From assembly GCF_037949285.1 (NCBI RefSeq), contig NZ_CP149926.1, forward strand, positions 1,529,501 through 1,593,500: a stretch of 64,000 nucleotides of DNA. Direction: 5' to 3'. This stretch comes from Thioclava sp. GXIMD4216. Its GTDB lineage: Bacteria; Pseudomonadota; Alphaproteobacteria; Rhodobacterales; Rhodobacteraceae. Below are positions 49,669-58,120 of this stretch, in pieces (the stretch's first letter is position 1; each line of letters opens with the position of its first letter). The notes below the pieces were generated by a model. That model saw nothing but the letters and a program-made list of their open reading frames with translations, was not told the DNA's origin and did not search any database. A program made the translations under genes and the position numbers.

Positions 49669-52473
49669 TTACTCTTGTTCCGATGCGCCGTCAGCGGGTG
49701 GCGTATCATCCGTCTGTGACGTTTGCGTGATCGGCTGATCTTCGCCGTCCTCGTCGCCCTGATCCGCGATACGCGCGACAGAGACCACCGTCTCGCACTC
49801 GGCCGTATTGAAGACCCTCACACCGCCTGCACCGCGCGAGCGGAAGGAGATCCCGTCCACCGGACAGCGGATCGACTGGCCGGTCGAGGTGGCCAGCATG
49901 ATCTGGTCGCCCATCTCGACAGGGAAGGAGGCCACAAGGTCGCCGCCGCGCATCTTCTTGTCAAACGCGGTCACACCTTGGCCGCCACGCCCGCGCACGG
50001 GGTAGTCATGGCTGGACGAGGTCTTGCCAAGGCCCTTGGCGGTGATCGTCAGGATCAGATCCTCGGCGGCAGACATCTCGGCGTAACGCTCAGGCGAGAG
50101 CTGCCCGCCTTCTACCGCGTCCTCATCCTCGTCGGCCTCGTCCTCTTCGGTGATACCGGCCATCAGACGGCGCTGCTTGAGGTAAGCCGTGCGCTCTTCC
50201 GACGTTGCATCGAAGTGACGGATGACCGACATCGACACGACCTCGTCATCGCCCAGAAGCTTCACGCCGCGCACACCGACCGAATTGCGCGAGTTGAACA
50301 CCCGCACTTCCGGCACGGGGAAGCGGATGGCGCGGCCCTTGGCGGTGACCAGCATCACATCGTCCTCCTCGGAACAGATGCGCGCATTGATCAGACGCAT
50401 GCCCGCATTCTCTTCGTCGAATTTCATCGCGATCTTGCCGTTACGCATGACATTGGTGAAATCCGACAGGCGGTTGCGGCGCACGGTGCCTGCCGAGGTG
50501 GCAAAGACCATCTGCAGATCGGCCCATTCGGCCTCATCGCGATCGACCGGCGTGATGGCGGCGATGGAAACGCCCGTGGGGATCGGCAGGATATTGACGA
50601 TCGCCTTGCCCTTGGACGCGCGCGAACCGGCAGGCAACTGCCACGTCTTCATCTTGTAGACCATGCCTTCGGTCGTGAAGAACAGAAGCTGCGTATGGGT
50701 ATTGGCCACGAACATCGTGGTCACCGCATCATCATCTTTCAGACCGCCGCCCGAAAGCCCCTTGCCACCGCGTTTCTGCGCGCGGAAATCGGCCAGCGGC
50801 GTGCGCTTGATCCAGCCCGACTGGGTGACCGTCACGACCATGTCTTCGCGCTCGATCAGGTCCTCGTCGTCGATATCGCCGACGAAATCGGCAATCTCGG
50901 TGCGGCGCGGCACGGCGAAGAGTTCGCGCACCTCGCGCAGCTCGTCCGAGATGATCGCCATGATCCGGTCGCGCGAGGCAAGGATGGCAAGGTAGTCCTT
51001 GATCTTCTCGGCCAGTTCCGCCAGCTCGTCGGTGACTTCCTTCACCCCGATCTGGGTCAGGCGCTGCAGGCGCAGATCAAGGATCGCACGGGCCTGAACT
51101 TCGGACAGGTTATAGGTGCCATCGTCATTGACCGGATGCAGCGGGTCGTCGATCAGCTTGAGATATTCGACGATGTCATGCGCGGGCCAGCGACGGGTCA
51201 TCAGGCGCTCGCGGGCCTCGGCGGCATCGGCCGAGGACCGGATCGTGGCGACGACCTCATCCACATTCGACACCGCCACAGCCAGACCACAGAGGATATG
51301 GCTGCGTTCACGCGCCTTGCGCAGCTCGAACGCGGTGCGCCGTGCCACCACTTCCTCGCGGAAGGTGATGAAATGCGTGAGGAAATCGCGTAGGGTCAGC
51401 TGCTCGGGGCGGCCGCCATTCAGCGCCAGCATGTTGCAGCCGAAGGAGGTCTGCAAAGGCGTCAGACGGTAAAGCTGGTTGAGCACCACATCCGGCGTCG
51501 CATCGCGCTTGAGCTCGATCACCACGCGCACGCCGACACGGTCGGATTCATCGGCAATGTTGGAGATGCCTTCCAGACGCTTGTCGCGCACCAGCTCGGC
51601 TATCTTCTCGATCATCGCGGCCTTGTTGACCTGATAGGGGATCTCGTCGACCACAATCGCATGACGGTCCTTGCGGACCTCCTCGATACGGGTCTTGGCG
51701 CGGATCACGACAGAGCCGCGGCCCTCCAGATAGGCTTTGCGCGCACCGCCACGACCAAGGATCAGACCGCCCGTCGGGAAATCGGGGCCGGGGATGATCT
51801 GCATGATCGCCTCGGTCGACATATCGGGGTTGTCGATCAGCGCAAGGGTGGCATCGACCACTTCGCCCAAGTTATGCGGCGGGATATTGGTGGCCATACC
51901 GACGGCAATACCGCCCGCACCATTGACCAGCATATTCGGGAACCGCGCGGGCAGAACGACCGGCTCGCGGTCCTTGCCATCGTAGTTGTCCTGAAAATCG
52001 ACAGTGTCTTTTTCGATATCGGCGAGCAGGAAGGCGGCGGCCTTCTGCATCCGGACCTCGGTGTAGCGCATGGCGGCGGCGCTATCGCCATCCATCGACC
52101 CGAAGTTGCCCTGACCATCCAAGAGAGGCAGCGACATGGAAAACGGCTGGGCCATACGGACCAAAGCGTCATAGATCGCGGCATCGCCATGAGGGTGGTA
52201 TTTCCCCATAACATCGCCCACCGGACGTGCCGATTTGCGATAGGGTTTGTCATGCGTATTGCCCGTTTCATGCATCGCATAAAGAATGCGGCGGTGCACG
52301 GGCTTGAGGCCGTCACGCAGATCGGGGATCGCGCGCGAGACGATCACGCTCATCGCGTAATCGAGATAGGCCGTCTTCATCTCGGACGCGATGGAGACAA
52401 TGGGAAACTGCTCGGAAGAGGGGCGTCCCGGCCCTTTATCTTCCGTGTCCGGCGTATCGGGAGTATCGTTCAC
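49669..52473 (-). CDS. gyrA: DNA gyrase subunit A
   Basis: A 934-residue subunit that cuts and rejoins DNA to introduce negative supercoils. The winged-helix core has the quinolone region '[17 protein letters not shown]' (91-107). Ala98 is at the site of E. coli Ser83, while Asp97 and Asp102 match Asp82 and Asp87. The catalytic Tyr is in '[11 protein letters not shown]'. The GyrA box is 'QKRGGKG' near residue 565, and the C-terminal pinwheel repeats follow. The C-terminus ends in an acidic tail '[17 protein letters not shown]...'. The protein is longer than E. coli GyrA by about 60 residues. Confidence 0.97.
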   Translation of the reverse strand: MNDTPDTPDTEDKGPGRPSSEQFPIVSIASEMKTAYLDYAMSVIVSRAIPDLRDGLKPVHRRILYAMHETGNTHDKPYRKSARPVGDVMGKYHPHGDAAIYDALVRMAQPFSMSLPLLDGQGNFGSMDGDSAAAMRYTEVRMQKAAAFLLADIEKDTVDFQDNYDGKDREPVVLPARFPNMLVNGAGGIAVGMATNIPPHNLGEVVDATLALIDNPDMSTEAIMQIIPGPDFPTGGLILGRGGARKAYLEGRGSVVIRAKTRIEEVRKDRHAIVVDEIPYQVNKAAMIEKIAELVRDKRLEGISNIADESDRVGVRVVIELKRDATPDVVLNQLYRLTPLQTSFGCNMLALNGGRPEQLTLRDFLTHFITFREEVVARRTAFELRKARERSHILCGLAVAVSNVDEVVATIRSSADAAEARERLMTRRWPAHDIVEYLKLIDDPLHPVNDDGTYNLSEVQARAILDLRLQRLTQIGVKEVTDELAELAEKIKDYLAILASRDRIMAIISDELREVRELFAVPRRTEIADFVGDIDDEDLIEREDMVVTVTQSGWIKRTPLADFRAQKRGGKGLSGGGLKDDDAVTTMFVANTHTQLLFFTTEGMVYKMKTWQLPAGSRASKGKAIVNILPIPTGVSIAAITPVDRDEAEWADLQMVFATSAGTVRRNRLSDFTNVMRNGKIAMKFDEENAGMRLINARICSEEDDVMLVTAKGRAIRFPVPEVRVFNSRNSVGVRGVKLLGDDEVVSMSVIRHFDATSEERTAYLKQRRLMAGITEEDEADEDEDAVEGGQLSPERYAEMSAAEDLILTITAKGLGKTSSSHDYPVRGRGGQGVTAFDKKMRGGDLVASFPVEMGDQIMLATSTGQSIRCPVDGISFRSRGAGGVRVFNTAECETVVSVARIADQGDEDGEDQPITQTSQTDDTPPADGASEQE

Positions 52474-52615
52474 GCGCGCCTCTATTCTTCTAGATCTTGT
52501 TGGGGCTTCTTATAGCCCGCCCGACGGTTAGTATGCAACTTCCATTCCCCGTCTTGTCGGGGAAAGGCCGCGCTCGGGGCGATGCATTTTCGATAGGGGC
52601 GCGATTGGGCGCGGT

Positions 52616-53086
52616 TCAGCTGCGCGCGCCGGACCTTGCCGCCAGCATCCAGAGCACCCAAAGCACCAAAGAGAAAACAACGTTCAGATTGGCCATTGTG
52701 ACGCCGAACATCTCCCAGGAGATCTGGTCGCATTGGATCAGCGGTGCGCGGTTGATCTGGTCCAGCAGGTCATCGACAGAGCCAAGCCCCGGCCCGCCGG
52801 AGGTGCAGCTTGTGGGGCCCGCGATGATATGACGCTCGACGAGCGAGTGATAGATGCCGATTCCCGCCGTGGTCAGCGCCGCCAGCCCCCCGAGATAGGC
52901 GAAGGGGCTGCGCAGGTGGAAAACCAGCATCGCGGCACCGATGATCACCGCCACCAGATGCGGCCAGCGTTGCAGCAGGCACAGATGGCAGGGCGCATAG
53001 CCCGCCGCCTGAAACAGGAAGGCCGCGGCCAGAAGAGTCGCCGAACCGACGCTCGCAAGAAGGATATAGGCGCGGGATTGGGTCAT
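52616..53086 (-). CDS. DsbB-type disulfide bond formation protein
   Basis: A 156-residue inner-membrane protein with four hydrophobic helices. The first periplasmic Cys pair is 'PCHLCLLQRW' (about 32-41, C-x-x-C). The second pair is the Cys of 'GPTSCTSGG' with that of 'PLIQCDQISW' (about 94 and 118). Known DsbB proteins reoxidise DsbA and pass electrons to quinone. Both pairs are present, so it should be active. No dsbA is nearby. Its start overlaps the DedA-type gene's end by four bases, which suggests co-transcription. Confidence 0.88.
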   Translation of the reverse strand: MTQSRAYILLASVGSATLLAAAFLFQAAGYAPCHLCLLQRWPHLVAVIIGAAMLVFHLRSPFAYLGGLAALTTAGIGIYHSLVERHIIAGPTSCTSGGPGLGSVDDLLDQINRAPLIQCDQISWEMFGVTMANLNVVFSLVLWVLWMLAARSGARS

Positions 53087-53661
53087 AGATATTTCACCAG
53101 ATAAAGGCCGCCCAACAGTAAGGCGACGAAAAGCGTAAACACAAGCCCGAGCCGCTTCTCGATGAAATCACGCATCGGTGCGCCGAATTTCCACAAAAGC
53201 GCGGCGACTACGAAAAAGCGCAAGGCCCGTGCAAAGACCGCGGATCCCAGAAAAATCGGCAGGGAAAGGTGGGTGACCCCCGAGAAAATGGTGATGACCT
53301 TGAACGGGAAGGGGGTGACACCGGCGATGATCACCGCCCAGGGTCCGTATTCGTTGAAACGGGTGGCCAGCTCGTCGAATTTGTCGGATTTGCCGTAGAA
53401 TTCCAGAATGGGCTTGCCCACGCTATCCATCAGCCCGTAGCCGATGCCGTATCCCACGATGCCGCCGATGACAGAGGCCAATGTGGCGATAAAAGCGATC
53501 CGGAAGGCCCGGTGCGGTGCCGCGATGATCATCGGGATCATCAGGACATCCGGCGGGATCGGGAAAACCGAGCTTTCCAGAAATGCGATGAACGCCAACG
53601 CCCAAGTGGCGTGACGATGTCCCGCCAGACGCATGGTCCAGTCATAGAGTCGGCGGATCAT
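53083..53661 (-). CDS. DedA/YqaA-like membrane protein
   Basis: A 192-residue membrane protein of the VTT/SNARE-associated type. The segment 'FIAFLESSVFPIPPDVLMIP' (about 23-42) is the conserved re-entrant loop with its acidic residue and proline pair. 'GVTPFPFKVITIFSGVTHL' (about 121-139) matches the second re-entrant signature. Known relatives handle lipid scrambling or transport (for example DedA and YqaA). The start is ATG 53661 with an AGGGGG site. The longer frame to 53715 lacks one. It is in a likely operon with dsbB. Confidence 0.82.
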   Translation of the reverse strand: MIRRLYDWTMRLAGHRHATWALAFIAFLESSVFPIPPDVLMIPMIIAAPHRAFRIAFIATLASVIGGIVGYGIGYGLMDSVGKPILEFYGKSDKFDELATRFNEYGPWAVIIAGVTPFPFKVITIFSGVTHLSLPIFLGSAVFARALRFFVVAALLWKFGAPMRDFIEKRLGLVFTLFVALLLGGLYLVKYL

Positions 53662-53876
53662 GTCGCCCCCTGTTTTGTGTTTGTAAGGGATGCCCTGACC
53701 CGCAGGAAGGGTCAAGCATCCTCAACCTCAAAACAGGCCCTGTCGCGACAGTCTGCCGTGAGGTCTCTGGCGGATGCGCGGTTTTTCCACAATTTTGCCC
53801 GCACCGCAGGGATTTATGCGGTAGCGACATTGACTAGCGATTTGAAGCCCAGTAAGAGACCAAGGCACATTGCATT

Positions 53877-53960
53877 GCGGGCGTGGTGGAATGGTAGACG
53901 CGGCGGATTCAAAATCCGCTTCCGAGAGGAGTGCCGGTTCAAGTCCGGCCGCCCGTACCA
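53877..53960 (+). tRNA. tRNA-Leu (anticodon CAA), prophage attachment gene
   Basis: An 84-nt class II tRNA. The acceptor GCGGGCG pairs with CGCCCGT, followed by ACCA at 53957-53960. The anticodon loop is TTCAAAA, giving anticodon CAA and reading UUG. An integrase gene starts its 3' end 85 bases away, so the 3' part of this tRNA is the expected attachment site. Confidence 0.95.
53927..53960. other. Presumed attL within the tRNA-Leu 3' end
   Basis: The last third of the tRNA (variable arm to CCA) is the usual crossover region for tyrosine integrases of this kind. It is inferred from position only. The matching attR copy is not in the window. Confidence 0.4.
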
Positions 53961-54020
53961 AGCTGAAATTAAACGAAAATTCAGCTTGCAGCAATCGGAC
54001 CGAATGGGCGTCATTCTAGA

Positions 54021-54069
54021 CTGTTCCCAATGCTGTTCCCACTTTCATGTTCTGTCCCTGTTCTGTTCC
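54021..54069. repeat. GTTC-type direct repeats between att site and integrase end
   Basis: Exact 9-mers CTGTTCCCA at 54021-54029 and 54033-54041 (12-base period), then further TGTTC units at about 54048, 54059 and 54064. They flank and slightly enter the integrase 3' end and could be arm-type integrase sites. Confidence 0.45.
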
Positions 54070-55085
54070 GCGAGCCTGTGGGCCGCTTTCGACAGGCGCT
54101 TTCGGCTGGCCTTCTTGCGGTAATAGGCCACCATCTGGGGCGATTGGTTCGTGATCGCTTGGATCTGCGCATCGGTGCATCCGGCCTCGGCCAGCCGCAC
54201 GATAGCCAGCTTCCGCAGCCCGTGCAGTGAGTAGGGCTTGGCCTTGTCGCCGAGCGTCTCCCGCCATGCGCTGAATGACTTCTCCGCCGAGTTATAGCTG
54301 ACCGGCTGCGTCATGTTCTTCGCGATCAGGTGGCGGCCACGCACAGGTAGCGCCTCGACATATTCGCGTAGGGAATCGGGGCAATATACTTCGTAAGCCT
54401 CGTCACCCTTTTCGTCGGTAACGGTCATGGTCTCGCCGTTGAACTGGTCTCGGCGCATCGCGATCGCAGCGCTCGGGCGCTGGCCGGTGCCGAGAATCAC
54501 CTCGATCATGGTGCGGACTACCTCCGGCGCGGTCTCGGCCTTCTGGACCATCCACTCCGGCCACGGCTCGAACTCGCGCTGCTTGCCGAATAGGTCGATC
54601 CCCTCGGCGGGGTTTTTCACATCCCAATCAAGCTGTTTCGCGGCGAAGTTAAACAAGATCCGCACGATTTGAACAAACCAGTCAGCTTGCCGTGGCGTGT
54701 CCCTCAGTTTCTGCTGCATGGCGCGGACGGTGGCGCGGTCCATGTCACGCACGTCCTTATCTGCGTTCTTCGCGAGGATCTTTTTGAGCCAGACACTATA
54801 GGATTTCTGCGTGCGCGGGGCCAGCTTGCGGAATTTCGGGCTCGCCTTGTATTCGGCGATCAGCACGCGCCAGCTTGTCTTGATAGTGGGTTTCTTGATC
54901 TTTGGCGACTTCCCCGACCGGATGGCCCAGTATTCGACCATGAATTCTGGCGTGTCGGGATTGGCCTTGATCTCGATATACCGCTCACGCCGCTTTGCGC
55001 CATCCAGCCATGTGATGCGATAGAACAGGCGCTCCTCGCCCCTGATTTTCTTGGTCGCGAGATATGGCAGGTCGGGCTTTTTCAC
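54045..55085 (-). CDS. int: Tyrosine-family phage integrase
   Basis: A 346-residue site-specific recombinase. The N-terminal arm-binding part (about 1-75) is followed by a SAM-like core-binding domain (about 80-170). The catalytic domain has Arg in 'LGTGQRPSAAIAMR' (about 199-212), His and Arg in 'LHGLRKLAIV' (about 298-307), and the nucleophile Tyr in 'QMVAYYRKK' (about 324-332). It lies next to tRNA-Leu with the last codons toward it. Its start overlaps the excisionase-like gene by four bases. The catalytic set is complete, so integration may still work. Confidence 0.93.
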   Translation of the reverse strand: MKKPDLPYLATKKIRGEERLFYRITWLDGAKRRERYIEIKANPDTPEFMVEYWAIRSGKSPKIKKPTIKTSWRVLIAEYKASPKFRKLAPRTQKSYSVWLKKILAKNADKDVRDMDRATVRAMQQKLRDTPRQADWFVQIVRILFNFAAKQLDWDVKNPAEGIDLFGKQREFEPWPEWMVQKAETAPEVVRTMIEVILGTGQRPSAAIAMRRDQFNGETMTVTDEKGDEAYEVYCPDSLREYVEALPVRGRHLIAKNMTQPVSYNSAEKSFSAWRETLGDKAKPYSLHGLRKLAIVRLAEAGCTDAQIQAITNQSPQMVAYYRKKASRKRLSKAAHRLAEQNRDRT

Positions 55086-55282
55086 AGGTCGAACTCGTCT
55101 TTTGGTTTCGCGGCATCGCCGCGCAAGATCGCGGCAAGGGTCTCTCTATCCCAGCGCCCTAGCGGGCCGGGGGCGGGCAATGCGCCCCGTGCTACGAGCG
55201 CATTGAATTCGGCGGTTTTCATGTCGCAGAAACGGGCTGCGGTCACGTCGCGCATGAAGGCCGGAAAGTCGGCTTTCCCCAT
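55082..55282 (-). CDS. Small excisionase-like DNA-binding protein
   Basis: A 66-residue basic/acidic protein with a winged-helix-like segment. 'AARFCDMKTAEFNALVARGA' (about 15-34) is followed by 'PGPLGRWDRETLAAIL' (about 38-53), like the MerR/AlpA-type excisionases that bend DNA at attachment sites. It overlaps the integrase start by four bases (ATGA), a placement typical of xis-int pairs. Alternatively it is a small regulator of the early operon. Function is inferred from length, fold-like features and position. Confidence 0.65.
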   Translation of the reverse strand: MGKADFPAFMRDVTAARFCDMKTAEFNALVARGALPAPGPLGRWDRETLAAILRGDAAKPKDEFDL

Positions 55283-55921
55283 CTATTCCTCCATTTCCCG
55301 ATAATCTTCCTTCCGCTCCAGCCGCTTCCGGCAGGGCGCGATCCAGTGAAAGCGCGCGGGCTCGCCCGCCGCGTCCTTGCGCCAGACGATCCAGCAGTAG
55401 GCCGTCGCGGTGCTGCCGTTCTCGGACAGCTTGCCCTTGTGCATCACGACCCGCTCGGTGAACTGCAGAATGTCCGTGGGCGGATGCAGCGAGAACAGGC
55501 GCGTGTGGCGTCCGATTCCCTCAAGGAAGGCGCTGCGCACGATCACGGCCACGCCAGCGCGGCTCTGGGCGAGCGCCTTCAGGATGAACTGTTCGGCCAG
55601 CCGAAAGGGCGGGTTGGTAATCGTCCAATCGAAGCTGTCAGGATTCGCCGGATAAAACAGGTAATCCTCGATTGGGAAGCCCGCGCCGTAGTCGTGAACG
55701 TCGCTGCCTGTGACGACCCCGAACGTCTCGCGAAGGGGGCGCACCATGTGGCCACGGTTTGCGGCTGGCTCGTGACAGGCCATGCTGGCCAGATCCTGAC
55801 CGATCGACAAAAGCCAGTCGCAAAGGGCGCGGGTGGCCCACGGCGGGGTCGGGAAATCGTCCAGGCTATCGTGTGGCTCGATGCGCTGCTGCATGACGGC
55901 GCTGCTGGTGTTGCGGGTCAT
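55283..55921 (-). CDS. Phage SAM-dependent DNA methylase-like protein
   Basis: A 212-residue protein with an amino-methyltransferase layout. The motif I-like 'HEPAANRGHMVRPL' (about 50-63), the acidic strand 'VTGSDVHDYG' and motif IV 'DWTITNPPFRLAEQF' (about 98-112, NPPF) are visible. It ends in a basic tail. Phage relatives modify adenine or shield DNA from restriction, and the recognition site is unknown. Its stop is one base from the excisionase-like gene start, and its own start overlaps the next gene by four bases. It belongs to the leftward early operon. Confidence 0.75.
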   Translation of the reverse strand: MTRNTSSAVMQQRIEPHDSLDDFPTPPWATRALCDWLLSIGQDLASMACHEPAANRGHMVRPLRETFGVVTGSDVHDYGAGFPIEDYLFYPANPDSFDWTITNPPFRLAEQFILKALAQSRAGVAVIVRSAFLEGIGRHTRLFSLHPPTDILQFTERVVMHKGKLSENGSTATAYCWIVWRKDAAGEPARFHWIAPCRKRLERKEDYREMEE

Positions 55922-56430
55922 TGGCTCCCCTTCCTCACGACCCGATTGGCGGGCGCGCTGTCCTCGTGGTGGCCGGTGGCGCGCTGGCGCTCGGCCTGTT
56001 CGTCTTTGGCGTTGGCTTCGGCGGGGGTGGTGTCCTGTGTGGCGGGGGCGGGCTCTTCACAAAGCGCCTGAATTTCGTCGTCTGTCATGCTTGCCCAAAG
56101 CTCGGCGTCTTCCAGCAGGTAGATCGGGTCGTGAGCGTCGTGAGGCTCGCCAGTAACATCGAGGCCCGGAGGCCAGTGCAGGATCAGCCCGCGCGGGATA
56201 GCCTGATCAGCGACAAAGCCTGATTGTGAGATCCACTCAGGGCGATACTTTGACCAACCGTAGAGGCATGGCTCTTCATCATCGGATACCTTGTAAAAGT
56301 CTTCATCCCTGTAACCGTGGCGCTGAACGAGGAATCCTTTCGCGGCCTCGGTCCGGTGTATCCATTCTTCGGCGGTCAATATGTTCGGGTCCGTGACCGC
56401 GCGAACATTCTCTGGAATTGGGTTCGCCAT
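55918..56430 (-). CDS. Hypothetical phage protein
   Basis: A 170-residue acidic protein. The first 120 residues look globular, with tryptophans in 'EEWIHRTEAAKG', 'YGWSKYRPEWISQSG' and 'LILHWPPGLD'. Residues 125-170 are a low-complexity Ala/Glu/Pro tail that ends with a basic patch. No domain recognised. It ends four bases inside the start of the methylase-like gene, so it is part of the same early operon. It may be an accessory of the methylase or an independent early protein. Confidence 0.6.
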   Translation of the reverse strand: MANPIPENVRAVTDPNILTAEEWIHRTEAAKGFLVQRHGYRDEDFYKVSDDEEPCLYGWSKYRPEWISQSGFVADQAIPRGLILHWPPGLDVTGEPHDAHDPIYLLEDAELWASMTDDEIQALCEEPAPATQDTTPAEANAKDEQAERQRATGHHEDSAPANRVVRKGSQ

Positions 56431-56481
56431 ATCGGCCTCCTTATTGCTGTTCTGAGCGGGGCCGGTGGCCCGCGCTGGGGG

Positions 56482-56703
56482 TTATGGATGGGCTTTGGCA
56501 ATAAGCTCGGCCCGAAATCGCACGGCCTGCGCGTCATAGATTTCGCCGCATTCAGGGCAGTCCTGAAAATCGTGCTCCACGTCCACGCCATCCTCGGTGA
56601 GCGCGTCATACTCGATGACGAACACCGCTCCGCAGGCCCCGCATATGCAGTGCAGAGAAGCGACATCTACTGCGTCGATAGGAAAGATATGCCGCTCGCT
56701 CAC
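56482..56703 (-). CDS. Small zinc-ribbon-like phage protein
   Basis: A 73-residue acidic protein. Two Cys pairs, 'HCICGACG' (about 18-25) and 'DCPECGEIYD' (about 47-56), are spaced as in a zinc ribbon. A GTG start at 56703 is chosen because it overlaps the stop of the preceding 36-codon gene (GTGA), which suggests coupled translation. The longer frame to 56769 would cover that small gene. The function is unknown. Such ribbons often serve protein or DNA contacts in phage early genes. Confidence 0.6.
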   Translation of the reverse strand: MSERHIFPIDAVDVASLHCICGACGAVFVIEYDALTEDGVDVEHDFQDCPECGEIYDAQAVRFRAELIAKAHP

Positions 56704-56810
56704 AGCCACACCCAAGCGGCCAACGCGCCCCAAAACAGCACGCCACACATAGCGGCGGGGATGATCCACCAGCCGGAAGGGACGCGGCGGGGTGGCACGG
56801 GGTCATTCAT
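56700..56810 (-). CDS. Putative 36-residue phage membrane peptide
   Basis: A short ORF starting at ATG 56810, which overlaps the stop of the 26-codon gene ahead of it, and ending with a TGA that overlaps the GTG of the zinc-ribbon gene. The first 13 residues are Pro/Arg-rich and polar. Residues about 14-36 form one hydrophobic helix with four to five Trp. Coupling on both sides is the main support. The family is not recognised. A lysis or membrane-modifying role is possible but unproven. Confidence 0.5.
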   Translation of the reverse strand: MNDPVPPRRVPSGWWIIPAAMCGVLFWGALAAWVWL

Positions 56811-56883
56811 CGGTCATACCTCTTGCGGCGGCGATGGCGAGGGCGGCAGCGATGGCCGCGCCTGCGATGATGGCGATCAGCAT
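56803..56883 (-). CDS. Putative 26-residue phage membrane peptide
   Basis: A very short gene with a strong ribosome site, AGGAGG, five bases before ATG 56883. Its sequence is almost all Ala/Ile/Leu (a single hydrophobic helix, about 1-20) and ends 'ARGMTDE'. It overlaps the next small gene in the leftward operon. The quality of the ribosome site makes chance unlikely, though peptides this small are hard to assess. Confidence 0.5.
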   Translation of the reverse strand: MLIAIIAGAAIAAALAIAAARGMTDE

Positions 56884-57014
56884 GTGGCCTCCTGAATGAC
56901 TGGATCTGCGGGGGTGCGTCGGACAGCATTGCCCCCGCAGATCATCCGCGCGACCGTCGCGCGAATTCCTGTTTTTCGGGATGCCGCCCCGGCACGGGGG
57001 CGGGCACCGGAAGA

Positions 57015-57287
57015 TCAGGCGCTTGGCAGAAGCTTGGGGCCGGCGGGCAGGGCTGCGGTGCCCGAGGGTTTGTGTCCCTTGCACTTGCCGGGGGTGCAGG
57101 CCCCGACATGCGGGCAGAGATCGTCCATCGTCAGATTATGTGCGCGGGCGGCGAGGCGCAGCGCGCCGATCCGGTCGGCACGGCTCGGCAGGCCCATCAG
57201 GAAGAAGGGCCGGTTTTTCGCCAGATGGTCGAGATAGGTGATCTTCGCGGCGCGGATGGCGTTGGATTTGCGGCGGGATGTGAACAT
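57015..57287 (-). CDS. Hypothetical basic phage protein
   Basis: A 90-residue basic protein. It has an N-terminal Arg/Lys helix ('MFTSRRKSNAIRAAKITY'), a mid-section of 'RADRIGALRLAARAHNLT' and a Cys/His group 'LCPHVGACTPGKCKGH' (about 57-72) that could bind a metal. AGAGG lies six bases upstream of the ATG. No known family. It stands between the TerB/52-codon pair and the small membrane genes in the early operon. Confidence 0.55.
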   Translation of the reverse strand: MFTSRRKSNAIRAAKITYLDHLAKNRPFFLMGLPSRADRIGALRLAARAHNLTMDDLCPHVGACTPGKCKGHKPSGTAALPAGPKLLPSA

Positions 57288-57340
57288 GGCAACCTCTTCG
57301 GGTGAAGGGCGCAGCCCGCGCGAGAGGCGGGCTGGCAGGG

Positions 57341-57499
57341 TCAGGGCAGGCGGGACAGGCGCGCGGCCAGCCAGACAAGACCCACGATCATCGCGCGCAG
57401 GATCCAGTCGAGGATGGACGGGGTGATTGCCTGCAACAGCGTCAGGGTCAGCGCGGCGGACGTGGTCCAGCTGATGACGTGGGATTTCAGCCAGTCCAT
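57341..57499 (-). CDS. Putative 52-residue phage membrane protein
   Basis: An ORF whose ATG (57499) lies in the TGATG overlap with the TerB-like gene's stop, which points to translational coupling. About 30 residues form one or two hydrophobic helices ('TSAALTLTLLQAITPSI' and 'MIVGLVWLAARLS'), with a short charged start. Together with TerB it may form a membrane-tethered pair (inference). Family not recognised. Confidence 0.52.
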   Translation of the reverse strand: MDWLKSHVISWTTSAALTLTLLQAITPSILDWILRAMIVGLVWLAARLSRLP

Positions 57500-57933
57500 C
57501 AGAGGTAATTGGACAGGTTGAAGCCGAGGCGCTTGGCCAGATCGGTCAGCACGATCTTCTCTTCCGGCTCCAGCTCGCCATCGGCCATCGCGATATCGAT
57601 GCCGACCATCAGCGCCATTTCAAGTTCGTCGCTGGCGTTTTTGGACTTCATCTCCTCGATCTCGCGCTTCAGGGCGAGCTTGCCGGTCATCGAGCCGTTG
57701 GCGCGCTTGAGCTGCTTATCAAGCGCCTGTTCGATCTGCGTCCCGCTGAAGGCTGTGGCCAGCGTCGGGTGGTTCTGCAACGCCTCCAGTGCGCCGGTCA
57801 CTTCCGAGTCCTCGATCTCGCCATCGGCGCAGGCGACAAGGGCGCTGATCGCGCAGATGCCTTCCAGCAGATCGGTTTTTCCGGACAGCTTTTTGGAGCC
57901 GCCCGAGAGGCGTTCTTTCAGTTTTCCAAACAT
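57499..57933 (-). CDS. TerB-like (tellurite-resistance family) phage protein
   Basis: A 144-residue protein of the TerB fold. The helical core includes 'AISALVACADGEIEDSEVTGALEAL' (about 31-55) and the mirrored 'GIDIAMADGELEPEEKIVLTDLAKRLG' (about 110-136). Both carry acidic 'ADGE' loops that bind metal ions in TerB proteins. Members occur in stress systems and in prophages, with unclear roles. The start ATG 57933 has AAGGAAG upstream. The longer frame to 57981 lacks a site. It is coupled to a small membrane gene downstream. Confidence 0.8.
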   Translation of the reverse strand: MFGKLKERLSGGSKKLSGKTDLLEGICAISALVACADGEIEDSEVTGALEALQNHPTLATAFSGTQIEQALDKQLKRANGSMTGKLALKREIEEMKSKNASDELEMALMVGIDIAMADGELEPEEKIVLTDLAKRLGFNLSNYL

Positions 57934-58048
57934 GGGTCTTCCTTGGTTCTTGGTGAAAGGGCGGCGGAAGCTGCGATGCACAAACAGGGTACGGGTTACG
58001 CGCGGCTTCCGCCTATCATCCGAGTGGGATCGGACGAATTCGGGTCTC

Positions 58049-58079
58049 GGGGCGGCGCGGGGTGAATTTGCGCCGCCCC
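58049..58079. repeat. Perfect 10-bp inverted repeat between gapR-like and TerB-like genes
   Basis: GGGGCGGCGC (58049-58058) and GCGCCGCCCC (58070-58079) with an 11-base loop. No T-run follows on either strand, so it is more likely a processing or regulatory structure than a terminator. Confidence 0.45.
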
Positions 58080-58120
58080 ATATCTGGCCCCCGAAACAGG
58101 GAGGATGGGGCCAAATCTCG

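Noticed and set aside
49723..51393. Long plus-strand frame opposite gyrA
   Set aside because: Same cause: shadow of gyrA codon bias. The His/Arg/Asp-rich composition is typical of antisense frames.
54049..54063. LexA box at the integrase end (GTTC-N7-GTTC)
   Set aside because: It lies in the last integrase codons among several TGTTC repeats. No gene start follows, so repeat geometry explains it better.
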